Shown: piece by piece, positions 27,168-35,354 of the stretch | Numbering within the stretch: the first letter of the stretch is position 1 | Layout: each line of letters opens with the position of its first letter | Assembly: GCF_002005565.1 (NCBI RefSeq) | Contig: NZ_BDJC01000013.1 | Span: 1-64,000 of the forward strand | Origin: Streptomyces sp. JHA26 | GTDB taxonomy: Bacteria > Actinomycetota > Actinomycetes > Streptomycetales > Streptomycetaceae | DNA length: 64,000 nucleotides | Direction of reading: 5' to 3' | The notes under the pieces: generated by a model | Databases searched by the model: none | The model's input: only the letters and a program-made list of their open reading frames with translations | What the model was told of the DNA's origin: nothing | Translations under genes and position numbers: made by a program

Positions 27168-27379
27168 GCGAGCGCGCCGCGCCCTTCTACTGCCCCTACT
27201 GCGGCGACGAGGACCTGCGCCCGAGCGAGGAGGGATGGGGGTCCCCCCGCGCGAGCGGAGCCGAGCGTGGGGGAGGCGCTTGGGAATGCGGCGCGTGCAA
27301 CCGCGCATTCCAGTTGAAGTTCCTCGGGCTGATCGCCCGGGGTCTTCGGCCCGACTCCACGGGAGGGGAAGCGATATGA
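27164..27379 (+). CDS. Small zinc-ribbon protein of the sulfur operon
   Basis: A 71-residue protein translated from a GTG overlapping the sir stop; its own TGA overlaps the cysH start. Two CXXC knuckles (Cys10-13, CPYC; Cys42-45, CGAC) form a probable zinc ribbon. The ~15 residues between them (GWGSPRASGAERGGG) come from a palindromic repeat inserted in frame, so without it the two knuckles would be about 14 residues closer. The C-terminal FQLKFLGLI segment is hydrophobic. It sits between reductase and cysH in many streptomycetes from memory and may be a redox or assembly factor; its function is unknown. Confidence 0.75.
   Translation: MSERAAPFYCPYCGDEDLRPSEEGWGSPRASGAERGGGAWECGACNRAFQLKFLGLIARGLRPDSTGGEAI
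27235..27276 (+). repeat. Palindromic interspersed repeat inside the zinc-ribbon gene
   Basis: A 42-bp stretch, TGGGGGTCCCCCC then GCGCGAGCGGAGCCGAGCG then TGGGGGAGG, matches a type of interspersed palindrome I recall as frequent in Streptomyces genomes. It lies entirely within the coding frame between the two CXXC motifs and adds no stop or frameshift. No second copy was noticed in this window. Confidence 0.6.
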
Positions 27380-28086
27380 CGGCCACTCAGGAAGAGCGGA
27401 CGACCGACGAGCTGAAGGCGCTGGCCGAGCGGGCGGGCCGCGAGCTGGAGGACGCCTCGGCGCTGGAGATCCTCCGGTGGGCCGCGGAGACCTTCGGCGG
27501 GCGCTTCTGCGTGACCTCCTCCATGGAGGACGCGGTCGTCGCCCACCTCGCCTCCCGCGCCCTGCCCGGCGTGGACGTGGTGTTCCTCGACACCGGCTAC
27601 CACTTCCCGGAGACCATCGGCACCCGGGACGCGGTGGAGGCCGTGATGGACGTGAACGTCATCACGCTCACCCCGCGCCAGACGGTCGCCGAGCAGGACG
27701 CCGAGTACGGGCCGAGGCTGCACGACCGCGACCCCGACCTGTGCTGCGCGCTGCGCAAGGTGAAGCCGCTGGAGGAGGGGCTGAAGGGCTACCAGGCGTG
27801 GGCGACCGGGCTGCGCCGCGACGAGTCCGAGACGCGGGCGAACACCCCCGTGGTCGGCTGGGACGAGAAGCGGGGGAAGGTCAAGATCTCCCCCATCGCC
27901 CGGTGGACGCAGGAGGACGTGGAGGCGTACGTCGCCGAGCACGGGGTCCTCACCAACCCGCTGCTGATGGACGGTTACGCCTCCGTGGGCTGCGCGCCCT
28001 GCACCCGCCGTGTGCTGGAGGGCGAGGACGCGCGGGCCGGCCGCTGGGCGGGCCGCTCCAAGACCGAGTGCGGACTGCACGGCTGA
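27376..28086 (+). CDS. cysH: Adenylyl-sulfate (APS) reductase, [4Fe-4S] type
   Basis: A 236-residue thioredoxin-dependent reductase that converts APS to sulfite. The cluster ligands are Cys123-Cys124 (LCCALRKVKPL) and Cys206-X2-Cys209 (GCAPC), marking an APS reductase rather than a PAPS reductase. Catalytic Cys232 lies in the C-terminal ECGLHG. The PP-loop-like SSMEDAVVAHL and the DTGYHFPET segment bind the nucleotide. The ATG overlaps the zinc-ribbon stop (ATGA) and has GGGAGGGGAAG upstream. Third protein of the operon; its product feeds the sulfite reductase. Confidence 0.95.
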   Translation: MTATQEERTTDELKALAERAGRELEDASALEILRWAAETFGGRFCVTSSMEDAVVAHLASRALPGVDVVFLDTGYHFPETIGTRDAVEAVMDVNVITLTPRQTVAEQDAEYGPRLHDRDPDLCCALRKVKPLEEGLKGYQAWATGLRRDESETRANTPVVGWDEKRGKVKISPIARWTQEDVEAYVAEHGVLTNPLLMDGYASVGCAPCTRRVLEGEDARAGRWAGRSKTECGLHG

Positions 28087-28117
28087 CATGACGACCACCG
28101 AGATTCAGGAGAACCAC

Positions 28118-28654
28118 GTGACGACCGGAGCCACCGTCTGGCTCACGGGTCTGCCGAGCGCCGGCAAGACCACCATCGCGCACGAGCTGGCCGGCCGACT
28201 GCGCCGGGAGGGCCGGCGCGTCGAGGTGCTCGACGGCGACGAGATCCGCGAGTTCCTCTCGGCGGGCCTCGGCTTCGGCCGCGAGGACCGGCACACCAAC
28301 GTGCAGCGCATCGGCTTCGTCGCCGAACTGCTCGCCCGCAACGGCGTCACGGCGCTGGTCCCGGTGATCGCGCCGTACGCGGACAGCCGGGACGCCGTGC
28401 GCAAGCGGCACGAGGCGAACGGCACCGCGTACGTGGAGGTGCACGTGGCCACCCCGGTCGAGGTGTGCTCCGTGCGCGACGTGAAGGGTCTGTACGCCAA
28501 GCAGGCCGCGGGTGAGCTGACGGGGCTCACCGGGGTCGACGACCCGTACGAGGAGCCCGTCGCGCCCGACCTGCGCATCGAGTCGCAGGACCAGACCGTC
28601 CAGGAGTCCGCCGCGGCGGTGTACGCCCTGCTCAGCGAAAGGGGACTGGCATGA
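28118..28654 (+). CDS. cysC: Adenylyl-sulfate kinase
   Basis: A 178-residue kinase that phosphorylates APS to PAPS. The P-loop GLPSAGKT is at residues 11-18, followed by LDGDEIREFL, the APS-binding RTN-like region (EDRHTNVQRIGFVAELLARNG) and the PVIAPYADSRDAVR segment. GTG 28118 is preferred since AGGAGA lies 5 bp upstream; ATG 28088, directly after cysH, would add ten residues without a good ribosome site. Its stop overlaps the cysD start by 4 bp. The operon has an APS reductase, so PAPS is not needed for reduction and may serve sulfation or balance APS. Confidence 0.93.
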   Translation: MTTGATVWLTGLPSAGKTTIAHELAGRLRREGRRVEVLDGDEIREFLSAGLGFGREDRHTNVQRIGFVAELLARNGVTALVPVIAPYADSRDAVRKRHEANGTAYVEVHVATPVEVCSVRDVKGLYAKQAAGELTGLTGVDDPYEEPVAPDLRIESQDQTVQESAAAVYALLSERGLA

Positions 28655-29598
28655 CGACGACCGTCGCCACGGTCGAGGAGGGCGAGGGCGCCGCGAACAG
28701 CCCGTACGCCCTCTCCCACCTCGACGCCCTCGAGTCCGAGGCGGTGCACATCTTCCGCGAGGTGGCGGGCGAGTTCGAGCGGCCGGTGATCCTGTTCTCC
28801 GGCGGCAAGGACTCCATCCTCATGCTGCACCTGGCGCTGAAGGCGTTCGCCCCCGCGGCCGTGCCGTTCTCCCTGCTGCACGTCGACACCGGGCACAACT
28901 TCCCCGAGGTCCTGGACTACCGCGACCGCACGGTGGAGAAGCACGGGCTGCGCCTGCACGTCGCCTCCGTGCAGGACTACATCGACCGGGGGGTGCTCAA
29001 GGAGCGCCCGGACGGCACGCGCAACCCGCTGCAGACGCTGCCGCTGACCGAGAAGATCCAGGCGGAGAAGTTCGACGCCGTCTTCGGCGGCGGGCGCCGC
29101 GACGAGGAGAAGGCCCGCGCCAAGGAGCGGGTGTTCTCGCTGCGCGACGAGTTCTCCCAGTGGGACCCGCGCCGCCAGCGTCCCGAGCTGTGGAACCTGT
29201 ACAACGGCCGGCACGCCCCCGGCGAGCACGTCCGGGTCTTCCCGCTGTCCAACTGGACCGAGCTGGACGTGTGGCAGTACATCGCCCGCGAGGGCATCGA
29301 GCTGCCCGAGATCTACTACGCCCACGAGCGCGAGGTCTTCGCGCGCGCCGGCATGTGGCTGACCGCCGGCGAGTGGGGCGGCCCGAAGGACGGCGAGACG
29401 GTCCAGAAGCGGCGGGTCCGCTACCGCACCGTGGGCGACATGTCCTGCACCGGCGCGGTCGACTCCGACGCCGACACCATCGAGAAGGTGATCGCCGAGA
29501 TCGCCGCCTCCCGGCTCACCGAGCGCGGCGCGACGCGTGCCGACGACAAGCTCTCCGAGGCCGCGATGGAAGACCGCAAGCGCGAGGGGTACTTCTAG
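28651..29598 (+). CDS. cysD: Sulfate adenylyltransferase subunit 2
   Basis: A 315-residue catalytic subunit of ATP sulfurylase, making APS from sulfate and ATP. The pyrophosphatase-type P-loop SGGKDS is at residues 50-55; further landmarks are LLHVDTGHNFPEVLDYRD, FGGGRRDEEKARAKERV, FPLSNWTELDVWQYI and the C-terminal RKREGYF. It works with the GTPase CysN encoded 2 bp later, which drives the reaction by GTP hydrolysis. The ATG overlaps the cysC stop. Confidence 0.96.
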   Translation: MTTTVATVEEGEGAANSPYALSHLDALESEAVHIFREVAGEFERPVILFSGGKDSILMLHLALKAFAPAAVPFSLLHVDTGHNFPEVLDYRDRTVEKHGLRLHVASVQDYIDRGVLKERPDGTRNPLQTLPLTEKIQAEKFDAVFGGGRRDEEKARAKERVFSLRDEFSQWDPRRQRPELWNLYNGRHAPGEHVRVFPLSNWTELDVWQYIAREGIELPEIYYAHEREVFARAGMWLTAGEWGGPKDGETVQKRRVRYRTVGDMSCTGAVDSDADTIEKVIAEIAASRLTERGATRADDKLSEAAMEDRKREGYF

Positions 29599-29600
29599 AC

Positions 29601-30953
29601 ATGACCAGCACCACCGAGCCCACCGAGCCGCTGTCGGCCGCGCAGCTGTCGGAGACCACCCTGCTGCGGTTCGCCACCGCGGGGTCCGTCGACGACGGCA
29701 AGTCCACCCTGGTCGGCCGTCTGCTGCACGACTCCAAGTCGGTCCTCGTGGACCAGCTGGAGGCCGTGGAGCGCGCCTCCGCGAGCCGCGGCCAGGAGGC
29801 CCCGGACCTGGCGCTGCTCACCGACGGCCTGCGGGCCGAGCGCGAGCAGGGCATCACCATCGACGTGGCCTACCGCTACTTCGCGACCCCCCGGCGCCGG
29901 TTCATCCTGGCCGACACCCCCGGGCACGTGCAGTACACCCGGAACATGGTCACCGGCGCCTCCACGGCCGAGCTGACGGTGATCCTGGTCGACGCCCGCA
30001 ACGGCGTCGTCGAGCAGACCCGCCGGCACGCCGCGATCGCCGCGCTGCTGCGGGTGCCGCACGTGGTGCTCGCCGTCAACAAGATGGACCTGGTCGAGTA
30101 CCGGGAGTCCGTGTTCGCCGCCATCGCCGAGGAGTTCACGGCGTACGCGACCGAGCTGGGCATCCCCGAGGTCACCGCGATCCCGATCTCGGCGCTCGCG
30201 GGCGACAACGTGGTGGAGCCGTCGGCGGTCATGGACTGGTACGGGGGGCCGACCGTCCTGGAGCACCTGGAGACCGTCCCGGTCAGCCACGACCTGGCGC
30301 ACTGCCACGCCCGGCTGCCCGTGCAGTACGTGATCCGTCCGCAGACCGCCGAGCACCCCGACTACCGGGGTTACGCGGGCCAGATCGCCGCCGGCACCTT
30401 CCGCGTCGGCGACGAGGTCACCGTGCTGCCGTCGGGCCGCACCTCGAAGGTGTCCGGCATCGACCTGCTGGGCGTGCCGGTCGACGCGGCCTGGACGCCG
30501 CAGTCGGTGACGCTGCTGCTGGAGGACGACATCGACGTCTCCCGCGGCGACCTGATCGTGCCCAGCAAGGACGCGCCGGCCACCACCCAGGACGTCGAGG
30601 CCACGGTCTGCCACGTCGCCGACGCGCCGCTGACGGTGGGCCACCGCGTGCTGCTCAAGCACGGCACCCGCACGGTCAAGGCGATCGTCAAGGACATCCC
30701 GGCCCGGCTCACGCTGGACGACCTGTCCCTGCACCCGCACCCCGGCCGGCTCGTCGCCAACGACATCGGCCGCGTGAAGATCCGTACCGCCGAGCCGCTG
30801 CCCGCGGACTCCTACGCGGACTCCCGCCGCACCGGTTCGTTCATCCTGATCGACCCGAGCGACGGCACCACGCTCACCGCCGGGATGGTGGGCGAGTCCT
30901 TCGCCGCGCCGGAGCCGGTCAAGGACGCGGACGACGACGGGTGGGACTTCTGA
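29601..30953 (+). CDS. cysN: Sulfate adenylyltransferase subunit 1 (GTPase)
   Basis: A 450-residue elongation-factor-like GTPase of ATP sulfurylase. The G1 motif GSVDDGKS is at residues 28-35, followed by GITIDVAYRYF (switch I), DTPGHVQYTRNMVTGAS (G3) and NKMDLVEY (G4). Two EF-Tu-like beta-barrel domains follow after residue ~220. No CysC domain is fused, consistent with the separate cysC gene. The start ATG is 2 bp after the cysD stop. Confidence 0.96.
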   Translation: MTSTTEPTEPLSAAQLSETTLLRFATAGSVDDGKSTLVGRLLHDSKSVLVDQLEAVERASASRGQEAPDLALLTDGLRAEREQGITIDVAYRYFATPRRRFILADTPGHVQYTRNMVTGASTAELTVILVDARNGVVEQTRRHAAIAALLRVPHVVLAVNKMDLVEYRESVFAAIAEEFTAYATELGIPEVTAIPISALAGDNVVEPSAVMDWYGGPTVLEHLETVPVSHDLAHCHARLPVQYVIRPQTAEHPDYRGYAGQIAAGTFRVGDEVTVLPSGRTSKVSGIDLLGVPVDAAWTPQSVTLLLEDDIDVSRGDLIVPSKDAPATTQDVEATVCHVADAPLTVGHRVLLKHGTRTVKAIVKDIPARLTLDDLSLHPHPGRLVANDIGRVKIRTAEPLPADSYADSRRTGSFILIDPSDGTTLTAGMVGESFAAPEPVKDADDDGWDF

Positions 30954-30955
30954 GC

Positions 30956-31060
30956 ATGAACTCCCCCGACTTCTGGTCCACGTTCGCGAAGGAGGGCGGC
31001 CGCGTCGGCAGCGGTGCCCTCGGCAGCGGACAGGGAGGAGTGGGGCGATGTGCGTGCTGA
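30956..31060 (+). CDS. Small ORF ending Cys-Ala-Cys between cysN and the sulfonate transporter
   Basis: A 34-codon frame starting 2 bp after the cysN stop (MNSPDFWSTFAKEGGRV ... GRCAC). Two of its last three codons are Cys, just before the TGA. An overlapping second small frame begins at 31048 with Met-Cys and has GGAG upstream. The N-terminus is not low complexity. Position in a sulfur operon, ahead of transporter genes, and a Cys-rich end recall cysteine attenuator uORFs, but no homolog is recalled, so this is speculative. Otherwise the 239-bp gap before the transporter holds no recognisable gene. Confidence 0.35.
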   Translation: MNSPDFWSTFAKEGGRVGSGALGSGQGGVGRCAC

Positions 31061-31192
31061 CGTACGCGCACCGCACGCGCGCCCGCACCCCCCACCCGCA
31101 CAGCCGAAGACCTGCCGACCTCCCGGCCACGACCTGACCCCTCGGACCATCCGACAGGCGTGACCGCCGGGCCAACGAGAGGACCACCTCCC

Positions 31193-32296
31193 GTGCCTGC
31201 CACCTCCGCCCTGCGCCGTACGCTGGCGGTCATCGCCGCGCTCCCCCTCCTGACCCTGGCCGCCTGCGGGTACGGCTCCCAGGCCAAGGACGACGACACC
31301 GTCAAGGTCGCCGCGGGTGCCGAGAAGATCGACGGTCTGGACTCCGTCCGCATCGGCTACTTCGGCAACGTCACCCACGCCACCGCCCTGGTAGGCAACC
31401 GGAAGGGCTTCTTCCAGAAGGCGCTCGGCGGGACCGAGGCCAAGTACGCGACCTTCAACGCGGGCCCGTCCGAGATCGAGGCGCTGAACTCCGGCTCCAT
31501 CGACATCGGCTGGATCGGCCCCTCCCCCGCGATCAACGGCTACACCAAGTCCGACGGCAAGAACCTGCGGATCATCGGCGGTTCGGCCTCCGGCGGCGTG
31601 AAGCTGGTGGTGAACCCGGACAGGATCAAGTCCCTGAAGGACGTCAAGGGCAAGCGCATCGCGACCCCGCAGCTGGGCAACACGCAGGACGTGGCGTTCC
31701 TCAACTGGATCGCCGAGCAGGGCTGGAAGGTCGACGCGCAGAGCGGCAAGGGCGACGTCACGGTCGTCCGCAGCGACAACAAGGTCACCCCGGACGCCTA
31801 CCGGTCCGGTTCCCTGGACGGCGCCTGGGTGCCCGAGCCCACCGCCTCCAAGCTGGTCGCCGCGGGCGGCAAGGTGCTCCTCGACGAGTCGACGCTGTGG
31901 CCCGACGAGAAGTTCGTGATCACGAACATCATCGTGTCGCAGAAGTTCCTGAAGGAGCACCCGAAGGCCGTCGAGGCCGTCCTGAAGGCCTCGGTCGACA
32001 CCAACGCGTGGATCGGGGCCCATCCGGAGGAGGCGAAGGCCGCGGCCAACGCGCAGCTGGAGAAGGACACCGGCAAGGCACTGCCGGCCGAGGTCCTGGA
32101 CCCGGCCTGGAAGTCGATCCAGCTCACCGACGACCCGCTGGCCGCCACCCTCGACGCCCAGGCGGAGCACGCCGTGAAGGCCGGTCTGCTGGAGAAGCCC
32201 GACCTCGACGGCATCTACGACCTCACGCTGCTCAACAAGGTCCTCGAGGCCAAGGGCGAGCCCGCGGTCGACGACGCCGGTCTCGGCGTCGAGTAA
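31193..32296 (+). CDS. Sulfonate/sulfate-ester type ABC transporter substrate-binding lipoprotein
   Basis: A 367-residue SsuA/TauA-like protein with a lipoprotein signal: lipobox LTLAAC, acylated Cys25. The mature fold has RIGYFGNVTHATALVGNRKGFF, FNAGPSEIEALNSGSIDIGWIGPSPA and KSLKDVKGKRIATPQLGNTQDVAF, the typical NMT1/SsuA pocket regions. The GTG start follows GAGAGGA by 8 bp. It opens the transporter part of the sulfur operon, so organosulfonates or similar sulfur compounds are the likely cargo; the exact substrate is not decided by sequence. Confidence 0.9.
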   Translation: MPATSALRRTLAVIAALPLLTLAACGYGSQAKDDDTVKVAAGAEKIDGLDSVRIGYFGNVTHATALVGNRKGFFQKALGGTEAKYATFNAGPSEIEALNSGSIDIGWIGPSPAINGYTKSDGKNLRIIGGSASGGVKLVVNPDRIKSLKDVKGKRIATPQLGNTQDVAFLNWIAEQGWKVDAQSGKGDVTVVRSDNKVTPDAYRSGSLDGAWVPEPTASKLVAAGGKVLLDESTLWPDEKFVITNIIVSQKFLKEHPKAVEAVLKASVDTNAWIGAHPEEAKAAANAQLEKDTGKALPAEVLDPAWKSIQLTDDPLAATLDAQAEHAVKAGLLEKPDLDGIYDLTLLNKVLEAKGEPAVDDAGLGVE

Positions 32297-32330
32297 GCCC
32301 GGATCCGACCATTCCCAGGAGGTGACGACC

Positions 32331-33119
32331 ATGGCCACGACCCTCGCCAAGGCCGCCGACGGTACCGAGGCGGCCACGCACGCCGCCCGGATCGAGCACG
32401 TCTCGAAGTCGTTCGCGGGCCCCGCCGGACAGCAGCTCGTGCTGGACGACATCACCCTCGATGTCGCGCCCGGCGAGTTCGTCACCCTCCTGGGGGCCTC
32501 CGGCTGCGGCAAGTCCACGCTGCTGAACCTGGTGGCGGGCCTGGACAGGCCCAGCGCCGGCGCCATCACCACGGACGGGCGCCCGGCCCTGATGTTCCAG
32601 GAGCACGCCCTGTTCCCGTGGCTGACCGCGGGCAAGAACATCGAGCTCGCCCTGAAGCTGCGCGGCGTGCCCAAGTCCGAGCGCCGCGACAAGGCCGAGG
32701 AACTGCTCGAACTCGTCCGGCTCAAGGGCGCGTACGGCAAGCGGGTGCACGAGCTGTCGGGCGGCATGCGCCAGCGCGTCGCGATGGCACGCGCCCTCGC
32801 GCAGGAGAGCAAGCTGCTGCTGATGGACGAGCCGTTCGCGGCGCTGGACGCGATCACGCGGGACGTGCTGCACGACGAGCTGACCCGGATCTGGCGGGAG
32901 ACGAAGCTGTCCGTCCTGTTCGTCACGCACAACGTGCGCGAGGCCGTGCGGCTCGCCGAGCGCGTGGTACTGCTGTCCTCCCGTCCCGGGCGCGTGGCGC
33001 GCCAGTGGACGGTGGGCATCGAGCACCCGCGCCGCATCGAGGACACCGCCGTGGCGGAACTGTCCGTCGAGATCACCGAAGAACTGCGTGGGGAGATCCG
33101 CCGCCATGGCCAGCACTGA
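32331..33119 (+). CDS. ABC transporter ATP-binding protein (SsuB/TauB-like)
   Basis: A 262-residue ATPase. Walker A GASGCGKST is at residues 55-63, the Q loop in FQEHALFPW, the ABC signature LSGGMRQR begins at 142, and Walker B LLLMDEPFAALD ends near 172, followed by VTHNVREAVRLA (switch His). The subfamily feature FQEHALFPWLTA matches nitrate/sulfonate/taurine importers. AGGAGG lies 8 bp before ATG 32331. It overlaps the permease start by 14 bp, indicating translational coupling. Confidence 0.94.
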   Translation: MATTLAKAADGTEAATHAARIEHVSKSFAGPAGQQLVLDDITLDVAPGEFVTLLGASGCGKSTLLNLVAGLDRPSAGAITTDGRPALMFQEHALFPWLTAGKNIELALKLRGVPKSERRDKAEELLELVRLKGAYGKRVHELSGGMRQRVAMARALAQESKLLLMDEPFAALDAITRDVLHDELTRIWRETKLSVLFVTHNVREAVRLAERVVLLSSRPGRVARQWTVGIEHPRRIEDTAVAELSVEITEELRGEIRRHGQH

Positions 33120-34002
33120 GACGACCAGCCCGGCGAAGGACGGCGGCGACCTCGCCGGTCTGGAGGCGGGCCTCGACGCACTGGAGACGGTGCAGCAGGG
33201 CCGCAGGCCCTTCCGGCAGACCTTCGTCGAGAAGATCCTGCCGCCCACCGTCGCAGTGCTCCTGGTGCTGGCGACATGGCAGGGGCTGGTCTCCTTCGAC
33301 GTCGTCGACGACCCGACCAAGCTGCCCGCCCCGTCCGCCGTGTGGGACGTCGTCCACCAGGCGTGGCTCCAGGGCGAACTGCTCGGCTACATCTGGACCA
33401 GCGTCTCGCGCGGTCTGCTCGGCTTCTGCTTCGCCCTGCTGATCGGCACCCCGCTGGGGCTGCTGGTGGCGCGGGTGAAGTTCGTGCGGGCGGCGATCGG
33501 CCCGATCCTGTCCGGCCTCCAGTCGCTGCCGTCGGTGGCCTGGGTGCCGCCGGCCGTGATCTGGCTGGGCCTGAACAACACGATGATGTACGCCGTCATC
33601 CTGCTGGGCGCGGTGCCGTCCATCGCCAACGGCCTGGTGTCCGGCGTCGACCAGGTGTCCCCGCTGTTCCTGCGGGCGGGCCGCACGCTGGGCGCGACGG
33701 GGCTGAAGGGCACCTGGCACATCGTGCTGCCGGCCGCGCTGCCCGGCTACGTGGCGGGGCTGAAGCAGGGCTGGGCCTTCTCCTGGCGGTCGCTGATGGC
33801 CGCCGAGATCATCGCGTCCTTCCCCGACCTGGGCGTGGGCCTCGGCCAGTTGCTGGAGAACGGCCGCAACGCCAGCGACATGGCCATGGTCTTCGAGGCC
33901 ATCCTGCTGATCCTGATCGTCGGCATCGCCATCGACCTGCTGATCTTCAGCCCGCTGGAGCGGTGGGTGCTGCGCAGCCGCGGTCTGCTGGTGAGGAGCT
34001 GA
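33106..34002 (+). CDS. ABC transporter permease (SsuC/TauC-like)
   Basis: A 298-residue permease with a hydrophilic N-terminal ~45 residues and six transmembrane helices. The family features WVPPAVIWLGLNNTMMYAVILLGAVPSI and the EAA-type loop LFLRAGRTLGATGLKGTWHIVLPAALPGYVAGL are clear. Start ATG 33106 is inside the ATPase gene, with GGGGAGA upstream. Together with the previous two genes it makes a complete importer of sulfur compounds. Confidence 0.92.
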   Translation: MASTETTSPAKDGGDLAGLEAGLDALETVQQGRRPFRQTFVEKILPPTVAVLLVLATWQGLVSFDVVDDPTKLPAPSAVWDVVHQAWLQGELLGYIWTSVSRGLLGFCFALLIGTPLGLLVARVKFVRAAIGPILSGLQSLPSVAWVPPAVIWLGLNNTMMYAVILLGAVPSIANGLVSGVDQVSPLFLRAGRTLGATGLKGTWHIVLPAALPGYVAGLKQGWAFSWRSLMAAEIIASFPDLGVGLGQLLENGRNASDMAMVFEAILLILIVGIAIDLLIFSPLERWVLRSRGLLVRS

Positions 34003-34010
34003 GGTACGCC

Positions 34011-34781
34011 ATGCACCGTCCGGTCCGCCCCGCCCGTCACGCCCGTCCCGTCCTGCTGGTCGTCGCCCACGGCAGCCGCGATCCGCGGCACGCCGCGACC
34101 GTGCACGCCCTGGTCCGCCGGGTCAGGTCGCTGCGCCCGGGGCTGCGGGTGGAGACCGGCTTCCTGGACTTCAACGTGCCCTCCGTGCAGGGCGCGCTGG
34201 AGTCGCTGGCGGAGGAGGGGGTGCGGGACGTGGTGGTGCAGCCGCTGCTGCTGACCCGCGCCTTCCACGCCAAGGCCGACATCCCGGCCGTCCTCGCGGA
34301 CGCGCCGGCCCGGCTGCGGATCCGGCAGGCAAAGGTGCTCGGCCCCTCCCCGCTGCTGCTGGCGGCGCTGGAACGGCGGCTGTACGAGGCGGGCCTCACG
34401 CCCGCCGACAAGTCCTCGACCGGGGTCGTGCTGGCCTCGGCGGGGTCCTCCGACCCGGAGGCGATCGCAGTGATCGCAGAAATCGCGCGGGAGTGGCGGC
34501 ACACCGGTTGGTGCGCCGTGCGGCCTGCGTTCGCCTCCGCATCCCTTCCCCGTACCGAGGACGCGGTCCGCGAGCTGCGCGCCGCCGGCTGCGCACGCGT
34601 CGCCGTCGCCCCGTACGTGCTGGCCCCCGGCTTCCTGCCGGACCGCATCGCGCGGGGTGCGGCCGGGGCGGACGTCCTGGCGGACGTGCTGGGCCCGGCG
34701 CCCGAGGTGGCGCGGCTGCTGCTGGAGCGGTACGACGCGGCGCGGTCGCCGCTGCCGGCGCTGGTGGCGGTCGGCGCCTGA
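34011..34781 (+). CDS. Sirohydrochlorin chelatase (CbiX/SirB-like)
   Basis: A 256-residue protein of two similar chelatase halves. The first begins LLVVAHGSRDPRHAATVHALVRRV with the metal-ligand His, and the second starts near residue 135 with GVVLASAGSSDPEAI, which has lost that His. ETGFLDFNVPSVQGAL and VQPLLLTRAFHAKADIP, with its second His, follow. It inserts iron (or cobalt) into sirohydrochlorin; iron insertion gives the siroheme used by the sulfite reductase at the head of the operon, which explains its place here. ATG 34011 follows the permease stop by 8 bp, with GAGGAG upstream. Confidence 0.88.
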   Translation: MHRPVRPARHARPVLLVVAHGSRDPRHAATVHALVRRVRSLRPGLRVETGFLDFNVPSVQGALESLAEEGVRDVVVQPLLLTRAFHAKADIPAVLADAPARLRIRQAKVLGPSPLLLAALERRLYEAGLTPADKSSTGVVLASAGSSDPEAIAVIAEIAREWRHTGWCAVRPAFASASLPRTEDAVRELRAAGCARVAVAPYVLAPGFLPDRIARGAAGADVLADVLGPAPEVARLLLERYDAARSPLPALVAVGA

Positions 34782-34808
34782 CGCCGGACCGGCCGGGCGT
34801 CAGGCGCC
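34773..34808. terminator. Bidirectional terminator containing both stop codons
   Basis: Perfect 13-bp arms (GGCGCCTGACGCC / GGCGTCAGGCGCC) with a 10-base loop, between the convergent chelatase and DUF1697 genes. The TGA of the first lies in the left arm and the TGA of the second (TCA on this strand) in the right arm. Confidence 0.75.
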
Positions 34809-35354
34809 GGGGGCGGTCAGTTCCACCAGTTTGACGACCGTGTTCCAGTTGCGGCTGGTGGCGATCACGCCCTTGGTCACACGAGGCCTGGCGAGCGCCT
34901 CGGCGAGCTTGGAGCGGCCGAGGCCGTCCGGCGCGTACAGGTACAGGGCGCGGTCGCCGAGGCGGAACTCCTCGGGGAGGAAGGCGGCCCGGTCCACGGA
35001 CGCGAAGCGCTCCTCGTCGACCGGCGCGGAGAAGTAGGTGACGTGGAGCTGCCTGGCCTCGAGGTCGGCGGCGGGGAAGGGGCAGGAGTCGGCGACGGCC
35101 CGCAGATAGGCGTGGTCGCGCACGATCACGTCCACCGGGAAGCCGAAGTGCTCCTCGATCGCCTGCGCCACCTCGGCGGCCAGGGACTCCTCGTCGCCGT
35201 GACCGGACGTGAACACGGCCTGTCCGCTCTGGAGGTGGGTGCGCACGGCGTCGTGGCCGAGACCCTCCAGGAGGGTGCGCAGTTCGGCCATCGGGACCTT
35301 CCTGGCGCCGCCCACGTTGATTCCGCGCAGCAGCGCCGCGTACGTCGTCGTCAT
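34800..35354 (-). CDS. DUF1697 domain-containing protein
   Basis: A 184-residue protein beginning MTTTYAALLRGINVGGARKVPMAELRTLLEGLGH, which is the signature of DUF1697; LQSGQAVFTSGHGDEESLAAEV and a final VIATSRNWNTVVKLVEL segment complete the family. Function is unknown; soluble and cytosolic. Start ATG 35354. A strong hairpin lies just 17 bp upstream of the start. The upstream 384-bp gap contains no other gene. Confidence 0.9.
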   Translation of the reverse strand: MTTTYAALLRGINVGGARKVPMAELRTLLEGLGHDAVRTHLQSGQAVFTSGHGDEESLAAEVAQAIEEHFGFPVDVIVRDHAYLRAVADSCPFPAADLEARQLHVTYFSAPVDEERFASVDRAAFLPEEFRLGDRALYLYAPDGLGRSKLAEALARPRVTKGVIATSRNWNTVVKLVELTAPGA

